NCBI GenBank assembly: GCA_902168205.1
Contig: CABHOK010000012.1
Span: forward strand, 62,001 to 126,000
Length of the DNA: 64,000 bases
From: an uncultured Chitinophaga sp.
Lineage (GTDB): Bacteria; Bacteroidota; Bacteroidia; Cytophagales; Cyclobacteriaceae
Direction of reading: 5' to 3'
This document shows, piece after piece, positions 47,977 through 56,060 of this stretch. Made by a program: the position numbers and the translations under genes. Each line of letters begins with the position of its first letter. The stretch's first letter is position 1. The notes beneath the pieces are model-generated. The model ran no database searches. It had not been told where the DNA came from and saw only the letters and a program-made list of their open reading frames with translations.

Positions 47977-49200
47977 TTAATGATTGTGTTTCTGCTTCAG
48001 GCGGTTGGCTCCGAATATATAGCCGATGGAAGCACTGCCGGTAAAACCGCGAATAGCTTTAACGGCTCCTGCAGATTCAAATTCAGACGAATGTATATAG
48101 CGGAAATGGGCACCAGTGAGTATACGTTTTCCCAACCGGTAGTCGAAGCCTGTGCCGATGGTTGTTTGAAAAGCCATTCGTGCTTCAGCCTCGATTTTTG
48201 TACGGATATACTCCGGATCTATGTTGGTACCGAAGCGTCCTCCGAAAACAATTACAGGCATGGGTCCGGTACCCAGCAAAATATAGGGACGTGTTTTATA
48301 GCGATAAAAGGCGTAGCGGAAGCCAATGGTTATGGGTAAAATCATTCCACCGCCTGCTTCAATGCGCACGCCATCCATCTCCTGCTTTTGCGGGACTTTG
48401 ATCCATCCTATATCGAAGAACCATGCCATCGAATCGTTCATCCAGGAAGTGATGTGTAAGTCCAGCACAGAACGCGCATCACTGATGTCCATATAGGTTT
48501 TGTCTTTTTTGGTGCGTACGCCTGGCAACAAATAAAAGCCACCGGTGCGGAATTCTACCGATACACGCCTTTCCCAACGAACGCGTTTGATGGAATCTTC
48601 CATTTCAATCCTGTGTACTTCTTCATTGTATAGTGGATTCTTCCACATGGCGTAAACAGGTGTGACGTTGGTCTTCTGTTCAAGTACAGTACCAGCCAAG
48701 TCAATCATCTGCTGCACAGATATACCCGATTGTACCTGCTGCCGGCTTAGTATAGCCTCTTTGGAAAATGCTGCTGTATATTTCTCTGCCAGACATCGGC
48801 TGGCTGCATCGGTAACGATATATACCCGGTTGCGATCAATATGAAAATTATCATACACTTCCCGGAGTATGGTATGAAGGAATGTGATGTCTTCGTTGTG
48901 TGATACGCTATCACATTTCCATGAATCTTTTGCGGGCAACGGAAAAATCATAACGGCCGGTGTATTTACTTTTTTCCAGACAGAGTCATGATTAACGACT
49001 GTGCGTATATCTTTTACACCGCTGTAAAGCCAAAGAATAACGGGAGCATTGGTAACCTGTGCATCGGTATAGGCATGAGACAAGTGGTAGATTCGGTTCT
49101 TGTCTCCGATGCCTGTCAAAAAAACACGCTGTCCATTGGAAGGCTTCGCTGTAAACGTTATGATACTTATAAAAAAGAAAACAATCCCACGTCCCCGCAT
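47977..49200 (-). CDS. Inactive esterase-like domain fused to an outer-membrane beta-barrel
   Basis: The 407-aa secreted protein has an N-terminal alpha/beta-hydrolase-like half (about residues 25-190) resembling PHB-depolymerase esterases: PVILWLYSG, VMIFPLPAKDSW, DITFLHTILREVYDNFHIDRNRVYIVTD. The expected nucleophile elbow G-x-S-x-G reads TDAASRCLA, so catalysis is probably lost. The C-terminal half (about 225-407) is a small beta-barrel (GFRYAFYRYKTRPYILLG, ending FTGSASIGYIFG). It precedes the TonB receptor gene by 10 nt and may act as an accessory of that system. Confidence 0.7.
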   Translation of the reverse strand: MRGRGIVFFFISIITFTAKPSNGQRVFLTGIGDKNRIYHLSHAYTDAQVTNAPVILWLYSGVKDIRTVVNHDSVWKKVNTPAVMIFPLPAKDSWKCDSVSHNEDITFLHTILREVYDNFHIDRNRVYIVTDAASRCLAEKYTAAFSKEAILSRQQVQSGISVQQMIDLAGTVLEQKTNVTPVYAMWKNPLYNEEVHRIEMEDSIKRVRWERRVSVEFRTGGFYLLPGVRTKKDKTYMDISDARSVLDLHITSWMNDSMAWFFDIGWIKVPQKQEMDGVRIEAGGGMILPITIGFRYAFYRYKTRPYILLGTGPMPVIVFGGRFGTNIDPEYIRTKIEAEARMAFQTTIGTGFDYRLGKRILTGAHFRYIHSSEFESAGAVKAIRGFTGSASIGYIFGANRLKQKHNH

Positions 49201-49319
49201 AGTTAAACGATTACGGGGCTAAGTTGCAGAATCAGAAAAAAGCAATTCTGAAAAACAGACCGATCCTGAAATCAGGCAGACTCACAGGCTTTATTAACCG
49301 ATGAAAGATATGCAGGTAA

Positions 49320-50015
49320 CTAATATAATCTCCCTTCGATCACCAATTGCTGGAATTGCTCGCTATAAGATTCACCAACCGGTATATAACGGTCGCGGAT
49401 GTATACTTTTGAATTTCGGAAAGAGACAATTTTATCCACCGATATTATATAGGACCGGTGTACACGCAGAAAACTTTCGGGCAACAATTCTTCAATGGCT
49501 TTGAGTGTTGATTGCGTCAGAACAGGATTACCGTTGTTGGTATAGATTTTCACATAATCCTTATAACCTTCTATAAAATAAATGGAGTCGAATGAAATTT
49601 TTACGGAACTTCGGTCTGTCTTAACAAATATATAATTCTCGGTAAAACTTGTCTTTTGCCGGAGTGCAGTCAGTACGCGATCGGATGCTTTTAAAAACCT
49701 GCTGAACGATACCGGTTTAAGCAGGTAGTCTATTGCGTTCATTTCGAAACCCAGTATAGCAAACTTGTCGTGTGCAGTAACGAAAACAAAGCGAGGCAAT
49801 ACTTCAAGACTCTTCAAAAATTCTATTCCCGATATATCCGGCATGTGAATATCTATAAACACGAGGTCCACTTTCCCGGAACGAATCACCTCGAGCGCAT
49901 TGCACGGATCATGATATAGTCCTTTAAGACTCAGGTAAGGTATGCGTTTAATGTACGATTCAAGCAGCTCCAGTGCGAGCGGCTCATCATCTATTACTAT
50001 ACAATTTATTTTCAT
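49320..50015 (-). CDS. LytTR family response regulator
   Basis: The 231-aa regulator has a receiver domain (VIDDEPLALELLESY, phosphoacceptor Asp in LVFIDIHMPDISG, VFVTAHDK, LLKPVSFSRF) and a LytTR DNA-binding domain (IFVKTDRSSVKISFDSIYFIEGYKDYVKI, FLRVHRSYIISVDKI). It overlaps the kinase gene by 29 nt, ensuring stoichiometric synthesis, and probably controls the downstream OM-protein, TonB receptor and DUF4249 genes. Confidence 0.93.
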   Translation of the reverse strand: MKINCIVIDDEPLALELLESYIKRIPYLSLKGLYHDPCNALEVIRSGKVDLVFIDIHMPDISGIEFLKSLEVLPRFVFVTAHDKFAILGFEMNAIDYLLKPVSFSRFLKASDRVLTALRQKTSFTENYIFVKTDRSSVKISFDSIYFIEGYKDYVKIYTNNGNPVLTQSTLKAIEELLPESFLRVHRSYIISVDKIVSFRNSKVYIRDRYIPVGESYSEQFQQLVIEGRLY

Positions 50016-51132
50016 TCTCGATTTTCTCAGATGCCTCCCTATATTTCACCGGTCTTACCCAATCATCTTCTTCAAGCAGGTAAATACTGAGCTGAACAGT
50101 AAACAGGTCAGGGGCATCATTGATTTCCAATGTATACCGTCCCTTATAGGCCAACTCAAATCTTCTTTTTGTATTCGCGATACCAATGCCAAAGCAGTTC
50201 GAGTCAGCGCTGATATTTTCCTTCGTCATGCGTTTTGTATTGACGGCTTTGAAGAGTAATTGTTCATCATTAACATGCAGGTCAATAACGATGCTGCAAG
50301 GCTGGCTATAGGAAAGTCCATGCTTAAAAGCATTTTCAATAAAGGGGATCAAAAGCAGCGGTTCAATTTTAGCGAACATGATGTTACCGTCATAAGTAAA
50401 GAAAACCGATATATTCCGGCTATTTGAAATCCGCAGTTTCTGCATCTCGATATAATTCTCGGCATGACGGATCTCTTTGAGCAATGATATTTTTCCATGG
50501 CCCGTCTCATACAATATATAGCGGATCAGATGCGACAAGAGCAGTACGGACTCGGCTGTCTTTTCTGATTTTTTCTGTGCCAGCGAAAAAATATTATTCA
50601 GTGCATTGAACAGGAAGTGTGGATTGATCTGATTTTTGAGGAATGATAATTCGGCAAACATCTTTTCATGCTCCAGTTGCTCTTCGCGTTGTCTTCGTCT
50701 TTCGGCATGGAGGATCAGCTCAAAGCTTGTGCCCAGCCCGAGGAGCAACAGCATCGGAAACATATTCATAGGAATACGATTAAGATCGAACGGAGGCAAC
50801 ACCCCGACTAACCCGACAACCATCGCATGCCCCCATGTACGGAGCACGATGTTAGCCAATAAACAGCTTGCTATAAGCAGAATATATAGTTTGTATTTAC
50901 GCTCAGCGAGGTATAGTGGCACCAGGCCATAACAATTGATAAAGTAAAAAGGTATAGTAGTAGCCATCATCATCACCCAGTATACTGATGCAAATTCGGC
51001 AGACCATTCGGGATTGCCTGATCCGATCAGTGGCCACGGAAATACAAACAAGACTACGATCAGCGCATGAAAGAGATGACGATATAGTCCTACTGTTGAT
51101 TTCATGCACGTACTCCGGTTTACCCTCTTCAT
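49987..51132 (-). CDS. LytS-type sensor histidine kinase
   Basis: The 381-aa kinase has four membrane helices (about residues 15-140), then the His_kinase domain with the phosphoacceptor in QINPHFLFNALNNIFSL and an ATPase region (LLLIPFIENAFKHGL, FGIGIANTKRRFELAY). No extracellular sensor domain is present, so the signal is probably sensed in the membrane. Met10 is an alternative start. Confidence 0.92.
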   Translation of the reverse strand: MKRVNRSTCMKSTVGLYRHLFHALIVVLFVFPWPLIGSGNPEWSAEFASVYWVMMMATTIPFYFINCYGLVPLYLAERKYKLYILLIASCLLANIVLRTWGHAMVVGLVGVLPPFDLNRIPMNMFPMLLLLGLGTSFELILHAERRRQREEQLEHEKMFAELSFLKNQINPHFLFNALNNIFSLAQKKSEKTAESVLLLSHLIRYILYETGHGKISLLKEIRHAENYIEMQKLRISNSRNISVFFTYDGNIMFAKIEPLLLIPFIENAFKHGLSYSQPCSIVIDLHVNDEQLLFKAVNTKRMTKENISADSNCFGIGIANTKRRFELAYKGRYTLEINDAPDLFTVQLSIYLLEEDDWVRPVKYREASEKIENENKLYSNR

Positions 51133-51253
51133 TCTTTCAGCATTTAATATCCGTAGAACCGCGTGAGTTACGAATCGGAGTAGACCAACGCTGCAATTGT
51201 ATCTATCAGCATGGCAAATTTGACTTCAAAGAATTTTGTAAAAAAACAAAAAA

Positions 51254-51292
51254 GCAAGACCTCCCTTCGCGTAGACACGAAGGAGGTTTTGC
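51254..51292 (-). terminator. Terminator left behind by the eroded susD gene
   Basis: A stem GCAAAACCTCC-TTCG with its complement (one bulged base, 8-nt loop) followed by a long T-rich tract on the minus strand lies 30 nt past the stop of the susD remnant. It is flanked on the left by the divergent start region of the kinase gene. Confidence 0.72.
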
Positions 51293-51321
51293 ACTTTACT
51301 ATGTTAAACTATATATACCGG

Positions 51322-51530
51322 TTAATATCCCGGGTTCTGTGTCAATGCTGAGACACCACCAGAAGTACTCAAGTCAATCTGGCGTTGTGGAATCGGGAAG
51401 TAATCGCTCTTCCATCAACGAATGTCCCTCCTACTATGTCTGTAGTAACTGTACTTTCGTAGGCAAAAAATTTATTCAGTGTTTCTGCAGCTATACCCCA
51501 CCGCACCAGGTCAAAGAACCGATATAGGTA
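51322..51530 (-). pseudogene. Remnant of a SusD C-terminus, frameshifted
   Basis: Two minus-strand frames join to a canonical SusD ending. The first reads RFFDLVRWGIAAETLNKFFA and VDGR. After a one-base shift near 51395 the second reads KSDYFPIPQRQIDLST and ends LTQNPGY with a stop at 51322-51324. Everything upstream of about 51530 (some 450 residues of SusD and any SusC) is gone. It is therefore a decayed end of a former SusCD operon, still followed by its terminator. The 651-bp gap 51133-51783 holds nothing else but terminators. Confidence 0.82.
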
Positions 51531-51722
51531 TATATACCTTAATTGTGGGCGAACCATGAAAATTTTTACCGACCTACAGTCGCATAAAAACCAACAAAAC
51601 GGGAATAATTACCGACTACACAATTTTGATATAGTATATACCACGCCATTCGAGTGTATTGTAATGTTGATGAAAAAACTAACAATTTCTATTACGATGC
51701 TGGATGCCCCTATAAAAAAAAA

Positions 51723-51740
51723 CCAGCGATATATCGCTGG
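51723..51740 (-). terminator. Terminator of the M57 metallopeptidase gene
   Basis: The perfect palindrome CCAGCGATATATCGCTGG is followed on the minus strand by nine or more T, 44 nt beyond the peptidase stop codon. Confidence 0.85.
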
Positions 51741-51783
51741 CTTAAAAGGAGATTAATCTTCCGAGAAAAATGACCGATGACTA

Positions 51784-52869
51784 CTAATGCCCTGTTATCT
51801 GGAAGTTATTATCACTTATATCATAGCTATTCGGATTATTAACATCGGTGACTTTTATTTTATATACATTAAGGCCTGCCCCCGGGAATGCAGAGACAAA
51901 CGACACCGTGCCGTTAACAACGTTATGTACCCCATAGTAATAAGCCCTGTCGTTCTGAAATAAATCAACAGCAACCTGGGTAGGATTAAATACAGCTGTA
52001 TTAAGCACTATCTGCATTTGAAATATAGCAGAGCCGCCACCTTGTGTTCGTCCATGAAAACTTTCACCTCCATTGGGGCTGATCAGTCCATTTGAAATTA
52101 AGTTATTCTGAGGATAAAGCGTTTGAGCCGCTAAAATATCATTGGATGAAAAACCATTCCAACTGAAATTAGCGGTGCCTCCGTTCATGACAGAATTAGG
52201 ATCTGATGTAGGAGTTCCCGGCACTGTGTTGGCGCCATCAGGGTCGGCCTGTTCACCTCTTTGAGACCAGTTAGTATGTCTGAAACCAATACAATGTCCA
52301 AGTTCATGAACTAAATTATATCGCATCTGGCCAGCGCTTATCGAACCATTGTTGAAATCCGGATTAACATTAATTATAGCACCGGCATTTCCGCCCTGTG
52401 GCGGAGTGGCACCAGCAATTACATTCGGTGGCAACATACCACCATCGTTTTGAATGATGATATCAGCATTATTGGAACTTGTTACATACGAAAAACTAAT
52501 GCGACAATTGGTGATGTTAGTCCAATCATTGGTTGCGTTGACAATCTCAGTATACCAGGCTGCCGGCAAAAAATTAGAACTCGTATTCAGAATATGAACG
52601 CGTATAGTAGGCTGCGAACTATAGCTAACCAAATTGTACGTGCTCGCTTGTTCTGTTCGTCCATTTTCTCCTGCGAATGATTTCGGAATTAAGATATCAC
52701 CTTCCACCAGATAGTAATCTTCCAATTCAATTGTTTCGGGAATAGCGTTTGCATCCGTATTATTTTTCACTCCCTGATCTTCATCCTGACAGGAGATAGC
52801 GATTGCTAAAATCAACAAAAGAGACATAAGGGATTTTCGTAGAGAAAGAACGGGCATTTGCGTTTTCAT
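51784..52869 (-). CDS. M57-type (dual-action HEIGH-like) metallopeptidase lipoprotein
   Basis: The 361-aa lipoprotein (LAIAISCQDED) contains a metzincin zinc site HELGHCIGFRH with a following TNW, the signature of Bacteroidota M57 peptidases, preceded by TIRVHILNTSS and NVNPDF. The PNSVMNGG segment supplies the Met-turn. A C-terminal Ig-like domain starts at LISPNGGESFHGRT and ends NNFQITGH. It is the only gene downstream of the cobalamin riboswitch on this strand (226 nt away), which is an unexpected pairing. The target protein is unknown. Confidence 0.87.
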   Translation of the reverse strand: MKTQMPVLSLRKSLMSLLLILAIAISCQDEDQGVKNNTDANAIPETIELEDYYLVEGDILIPKSFAGENGRTEQASTYNLVSYSSQPTIRVHILNTSSNFLPAAWYTEIVNATNDWTNITNCRISFSYVTSSNNADIIIQNDGGMLPPNVIAGATPPQGGNAGAIINVNPDFNNGSISAGQMRYNLVHELGHCIGFRHTNWSQRGEQADPDGANTVPGTPTSDPNSVMNGGTANFSWNGFSSNDILAAQTLYPQNNLISNGLISPNGGESFHGRTQGGGSAIFQMQIVLNTAVFNPTQVAVDLFQNDRAYYYGVHNVVNGTVSFVSAFPGAGLNVYKIKVTDVNNPNSYDISDNNFQITGH

Positions 52870-53094
52870 AACTTTTGTTTTTGGGTTTAGTAACTGTATA
52901 ATATAAGCGTAAGCTAATAGTACGATCCCCGCTGAAAGTTTTGTACTGGTCCGTGTTCATGCTCTCTATAGGTCAGAGTGATAAGCAGCAACGAACCACG
53001 AGCCGAAATCTTTCAGTCGTTTTTAAATCTAAAAATAGATGAATGCAACAGGGCTATATTTCCCTTATCCCGAGAGAAGTTATACCTGTTTTGT

Positions 53095-53270
53095 TTGGCA
53101 GGTCTCCTGGCTTCGTGTCTCGTTACCAGTCTTCCCGTGCCGCGAAGGCGACAGTGACTAAGATTCAAGGGGTAACGAATTTCAATAACACTTTCAGTAG
53201 CGGGTACTGCTCCGGAATTTCACCGGATTCCCTTTTCATTGCGCGAACCGATTATAGGTACTTGCAAAAC
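53095..53270 (-). promoter_or_regulatory. Cobalamin (B12) riboswitch
   Basis: On the minus strand the conserved elements appear in order: GGGAATCCGGTGAAATTCCGG, GCAGTACCCGCTACTG, then CACTGTCGCC, GCACGGGAAG and finally GAAGCCAGGAGACCTGCC. These are the core of the adenosylcobalamin aptamer including the B12 box. Size and order are complete. Such elements normally switch off btuB-type receptors or B12 synthesis genes when the vitamin is plentiful. Here the next same-strand gene is the M57 peptidase 226 nt downstream. The rest of the 513-bp gap 52870-53382 shows only a promoter. Confidence 0.93.
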
Positions 53271-53279
53271 CAATTGAAA

Positions 53280-53287
53280 CAAATGTA
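53280..53287 (-). promoter_or_regulatory. Promoter -7 element for the riboswitch transcript
   Basis: TACATTTG on the minus strand matches the Bacteroidota -7 consensus TAnnTTTG exactly and lies just upstream of the aptamer 5' end, placing the start site near 53275. No well-spaced -33 element was found. Confidence 0.55.
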
Positions 53288-53382
53288 ATATTCCGCACAT
53301 AAATACTTTCCTCAAATGCGTACTTGTTGAATATTTATTTACGAGTTACTACAATTAAAATACATTTCCTTTGATCTTTCTT

Positions 53383-54171
53383 TCATTTCAAATCTGCAAC
53401 GAAGTATGTATACATTCTAAGCTCACTCCCATCGGCATTCCAACCGGATTTATACATTTTCAAATAGAATGTCGTATCATCCTTCCACCTGATTTCTTCA
53501 ATGGATAATTCGCCCTCTATAAAACAACTTGAATACTCTTTCAAAAAATGTCCCGAGTGTCTCTGTCCTATTTTTAAAACGGCAATGCTCAATGTCCCCG
53601 ATTCATACTCCGGATTCTGATAATACACCATGTACTTGTAATTCACAGAAGGCTCCGGCAGTGAAACACTGTAGTCACCCAGGGATATCAATTTATACTG
53701 ATCATTCGTGACGCTATCAATCAACATCATCTCGCCAAAACCCAAGCCTTCTGCCGTTGAATTATTTCGAATCGCGAATATTTTCATTCGTGAATTATAC
53801 CCGAGATACTCACTCCCGCTCCAGCCCGTTTCACCTCCGTAATTCTTATACTCCTTAAACTCAAGTTTCTCCCTTGACGTTCGGATAACGAGATTACCTC
53901 CCCTCCTTTCAATATTCGTTTTATAGAATGCATCGCGTGAAGGTATCTTCAGGAAATCACGTTCATTGACAGAATCTATTCGGAATTTTGGCAACCGCTC
54001 GTAAATCTCATAGTAACCGATTTCAACTACCTTCGTATCGTCAACATTTTCATCGGAGATTTCGATGGTGTTGATTCCTATATTCTGTGTATTCAGGAAA
54101 GCAGTTTCAGGATATATAAAATTGCATGGATCTATAATCAGAAATAGTAAAAGTGCGGCAAATACTGGCAT
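53383..54171 (-). CDS. Exported hypothetical protein
   Basis: The 262-aa product starts with a signal peptide (FAALLLFLIIDPCNFIYP) and is otherwise beta-rich and acidic (YYEIYERLPKFRIDS, SLPEPSVNYKYMVYYQNPEYESG, IEEIRWKDDTTFYLKMY). No family recognised. It follows the lipoprotein gene at 54222 by 50 nt, so the two likely form an operon. Confidence 0.6.
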   Translation of the reverse strand: MPVFAALLLFLIIDPCNFIYPETAFLNTQNIGINTIEISDENVDDTKVVEIGYYEIYERLPKFRIDSVNERDFLKIPSRDAFYKTNIERRGGNLVIRTSREKLEFKEYKNYGGETGWSGSEYLGYNSRMKIFAIRNNSTAEGLGFGEMMLIDSVTNDQYKLISLGDYSVSLPEPSVNYKYMVYYQNPEYESGTLSIAVLKIGQRHSGHFLKEYSSCFIEGELSIEEIRWKDDTTFYLKMYKSGWNADGSELRMYTYFVADLK

Positions 54172-54221
54172 CGTTAACTCCTTATAATTTCCTACTTACA
54201 CTCAATGAAACCATTAAAAGA

Positions 54222-55094
54222 TTAATCGGTTGTCAATTCCAATTCGTCTAAGGTTCCCCTTACAGTTTTCAATTCTTTTATTCTTTCTTCCTTCACGTCA
54301 ATCAATGACTCAATTTCTTCTGCCGTCAGTTTTGGTCTCTCAACTTTATATCCATTAAGAACCAGGCTCACAACGGTAACTTTCAATTCCAGATTAAAAT
54401 CAGAAAGGTTGGGGTTCTCCATAGGATATCTGGAAGCGTTCCACAACCTCGGATTCGTTTCCTGGGTTTCACTCAATATAAGATGTTCATCAAACGACTC
54501 CTGTGCGCCTATCAAACTCGTCTCATCTCCGATGGTAATGATTTGGGACTTGATTACTTCTCCCGTTAGGCGTTGCAAAAGTTCAAACTGAAACGTCATC
54601 GGTCCTTGCAAGGGCGATGCTCCTATATATTTATACTCTACTTCCAGTTCCGGAACCATCCGGTCAAAAAAGTCAACGCGATTAATTTTGACAGAGCTCA
54701 CTTTAAACAGATCAAGTCGCTTTTCAATGTTTACAGACTTACCCTTCAGACTGTCCAGCCGGGCTATCTCTCTCGTTGCTTTTTCTATTTCTCTCTTGTT
54801 AGTCGCCTTTAAAATATCTTCTGCTAAATCGACAACAGAAGTATAGGTCTGTCCATCTACCATTGACAGGGATATATCATCAAGCGATTTACCTTTATAT
54901 TCCTCTCTCGAATCCCACTTAAGCCGCATAGCCTCCAGGGCGACAACACGTAACGCTTTCTCCAGGTTTACCCGCTCTCTCTCATCCAATTCATCTTCAA
55001 CTTTTTTTCGCGAACTATCAAAATCATTTCCATCCAATTTTTCCTGGCACGAAGCCATCATCAACAAGATAAATAGTACTATACTCCTTCTCAT
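54222..55094 (-). CDS. Lipoprotein with coiled-coil region
   Basis: The 290-aa lipoprotein (LLMMASCQEK) has a helical N-terminal half (KKVEDELDERERVNLEKALRVV, IEKATREIARLDSLKGKSV), a beta-rich centre (VPELEVEYKYIGASPLQGP) and a charged helix at the C-terminus. It resembles DUF6694-like lipoproteins with which the N-terminal FDSS-x-x-K pattern agrees, but I hold this loosely. First gene of a two-gene unit with the exported protein at 53383. Confidence 0.6.
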   Translation of the reverse strand: MRRSIVLFILLMMASCQEKLDGNDFDSSRKKVEDELDERERVNLEKALRVVALEAMRLKWDSREEYKGKSLDDISLSMVDGQTYTSVVDLAEDILKATNKREIEKATREIARLDSLKGKSVNIEKRLDLFKVSSVKINRVDFFDRMVPELEVEYKYIGASPLQGPMTFQFELLQRLTGEVIKSQIITIGDETSLIGAQESFDEHLILSETQETNPRLWNASRYPMENPNLSDFNLELKVTVVSLVLNGYKVERPKLTAEEIESLIDVKEERIKELKTVRGTLDELELTTD

Positions 55095-55198
55095 ATTTTC
55101 AGATTCTATTCATTATGATATCTAGTAATCAAGTTCAAATCGCCTAAGTCTTATTGAATCATTGCAGCAACTAAGTATTACTTCTTTACGATCACACT

Positions 55199-55960
55199 TC
55201 AATCCTCCAGGGAAGATTGCTGTACAATCTCTTGCAGGCACTCATTGTAATCGAAGTGCTCAAAACTGGTTGCTGATTTTAGCTGTATAGGCCAGGTGGC
55301 ATTTTCGGAGGGCATGTCTTCATCCATGGTATGGATAAGAATTTCCTTTACAGTTCCTTTTCCCTCCGTTGTAGCCAGATACGTAAATGAACTGTGAGAA
55401 CCTGCGCCCATAAAGTAACCCGTCAGTTCATGCAACGTCATCCGGCCATCCTTCCAGGCGTAGTCGAAATATATATGCCCGTTCGGGCCGACCGCATATA
55501 AATCGAATGAGACTTTACCTTCTTCAATCTTTACCGTTTCGGTATCAAATTGTTTATAGCCATCACCATTATACTCTGCCGGCATAATGGTTTTGCTTTC
55601 GCTGAAAATACTGAAGCCGTTTTTCTTTCCCAGGAGTATAATTGCGCTACGCGGAAGATATTTACCTTCGTCACGGTTTGCCTGCAACACCAATACTTTG
55701 TCTTTAAAATTATCTTGGTTGATATACCCGGAATCGATATACTGTACCTGGTAATTATATACTTCCAAAAATTCGTTCAGATTGAAATCAGGAATAAGGG
55801 CATCACCATGATGAATAGACGTGCTGGTATCGCTGACGGCCGGCAATACCGATGGTTCACCTTTTTTCTTTGCAGAGCCAGACTCTTTACCCTGCCAGCA
55901 CGCGCACAGGTATATCGGCAGCCCTAAGAGCAGGCAACAAACGAGTTTTCTATTAATCAT
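55199..55960 (-). CDS. Lipoprotein of unknown function
   Basis: The 253-aa lipoprotein (LPIYLCACWQGK) has a beta-rich domain with YIDSGYINQDNFKDKVLVLQ and SFTYLATTEGKGTVKEILIHT. The first phrase resembles the calcium-loop-like D-x-N-x-D repeats of periplasmic proteins reporting on substrate, but no family is assigned. It lies downstream of the TPR kinase gene by 100 nt. Confidence 0.6.
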   Translation of the reverse strand: MINRKLVCCLLLGLPIYLCACWQGKESGSAKKKGEPSVLPAVSDTSTSIHHGDALIPDFNLNEFLEVYNYQVQYIDSGYINQDNFKDKVLVLQANRDEGKYLPRSAIILLGKKNGFSIFSESKTIMPAEYNGDGYKQFDTETVKIEEGKVSFDLYAVGPNGHIYFDYAWKDGRMTLHELTGYFMGAGSHSSFTYLATTEGKGTVKEILIHTMDEDMPSENATWPIQLKSATSFEHFDYNECLQEIVQQSSLED

Positions 55961-56060
55961 CTTCTCTGAATTCAGCTTTGAGATGTAAAGCTCAGGAAGA
56001 AAATGATTTCAATTTAAATGGATATAAATCCGCAGTGATTGGTTAAACATTTGCGGCCGG

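Noticed and set aside
53043-53288. Plus-strand 81-codon open frame over the riboswitch
   Set aside because: It is antisense to conserved aptamer boxes; the RNA signal explains the sequence and the peptide is not protein-like.
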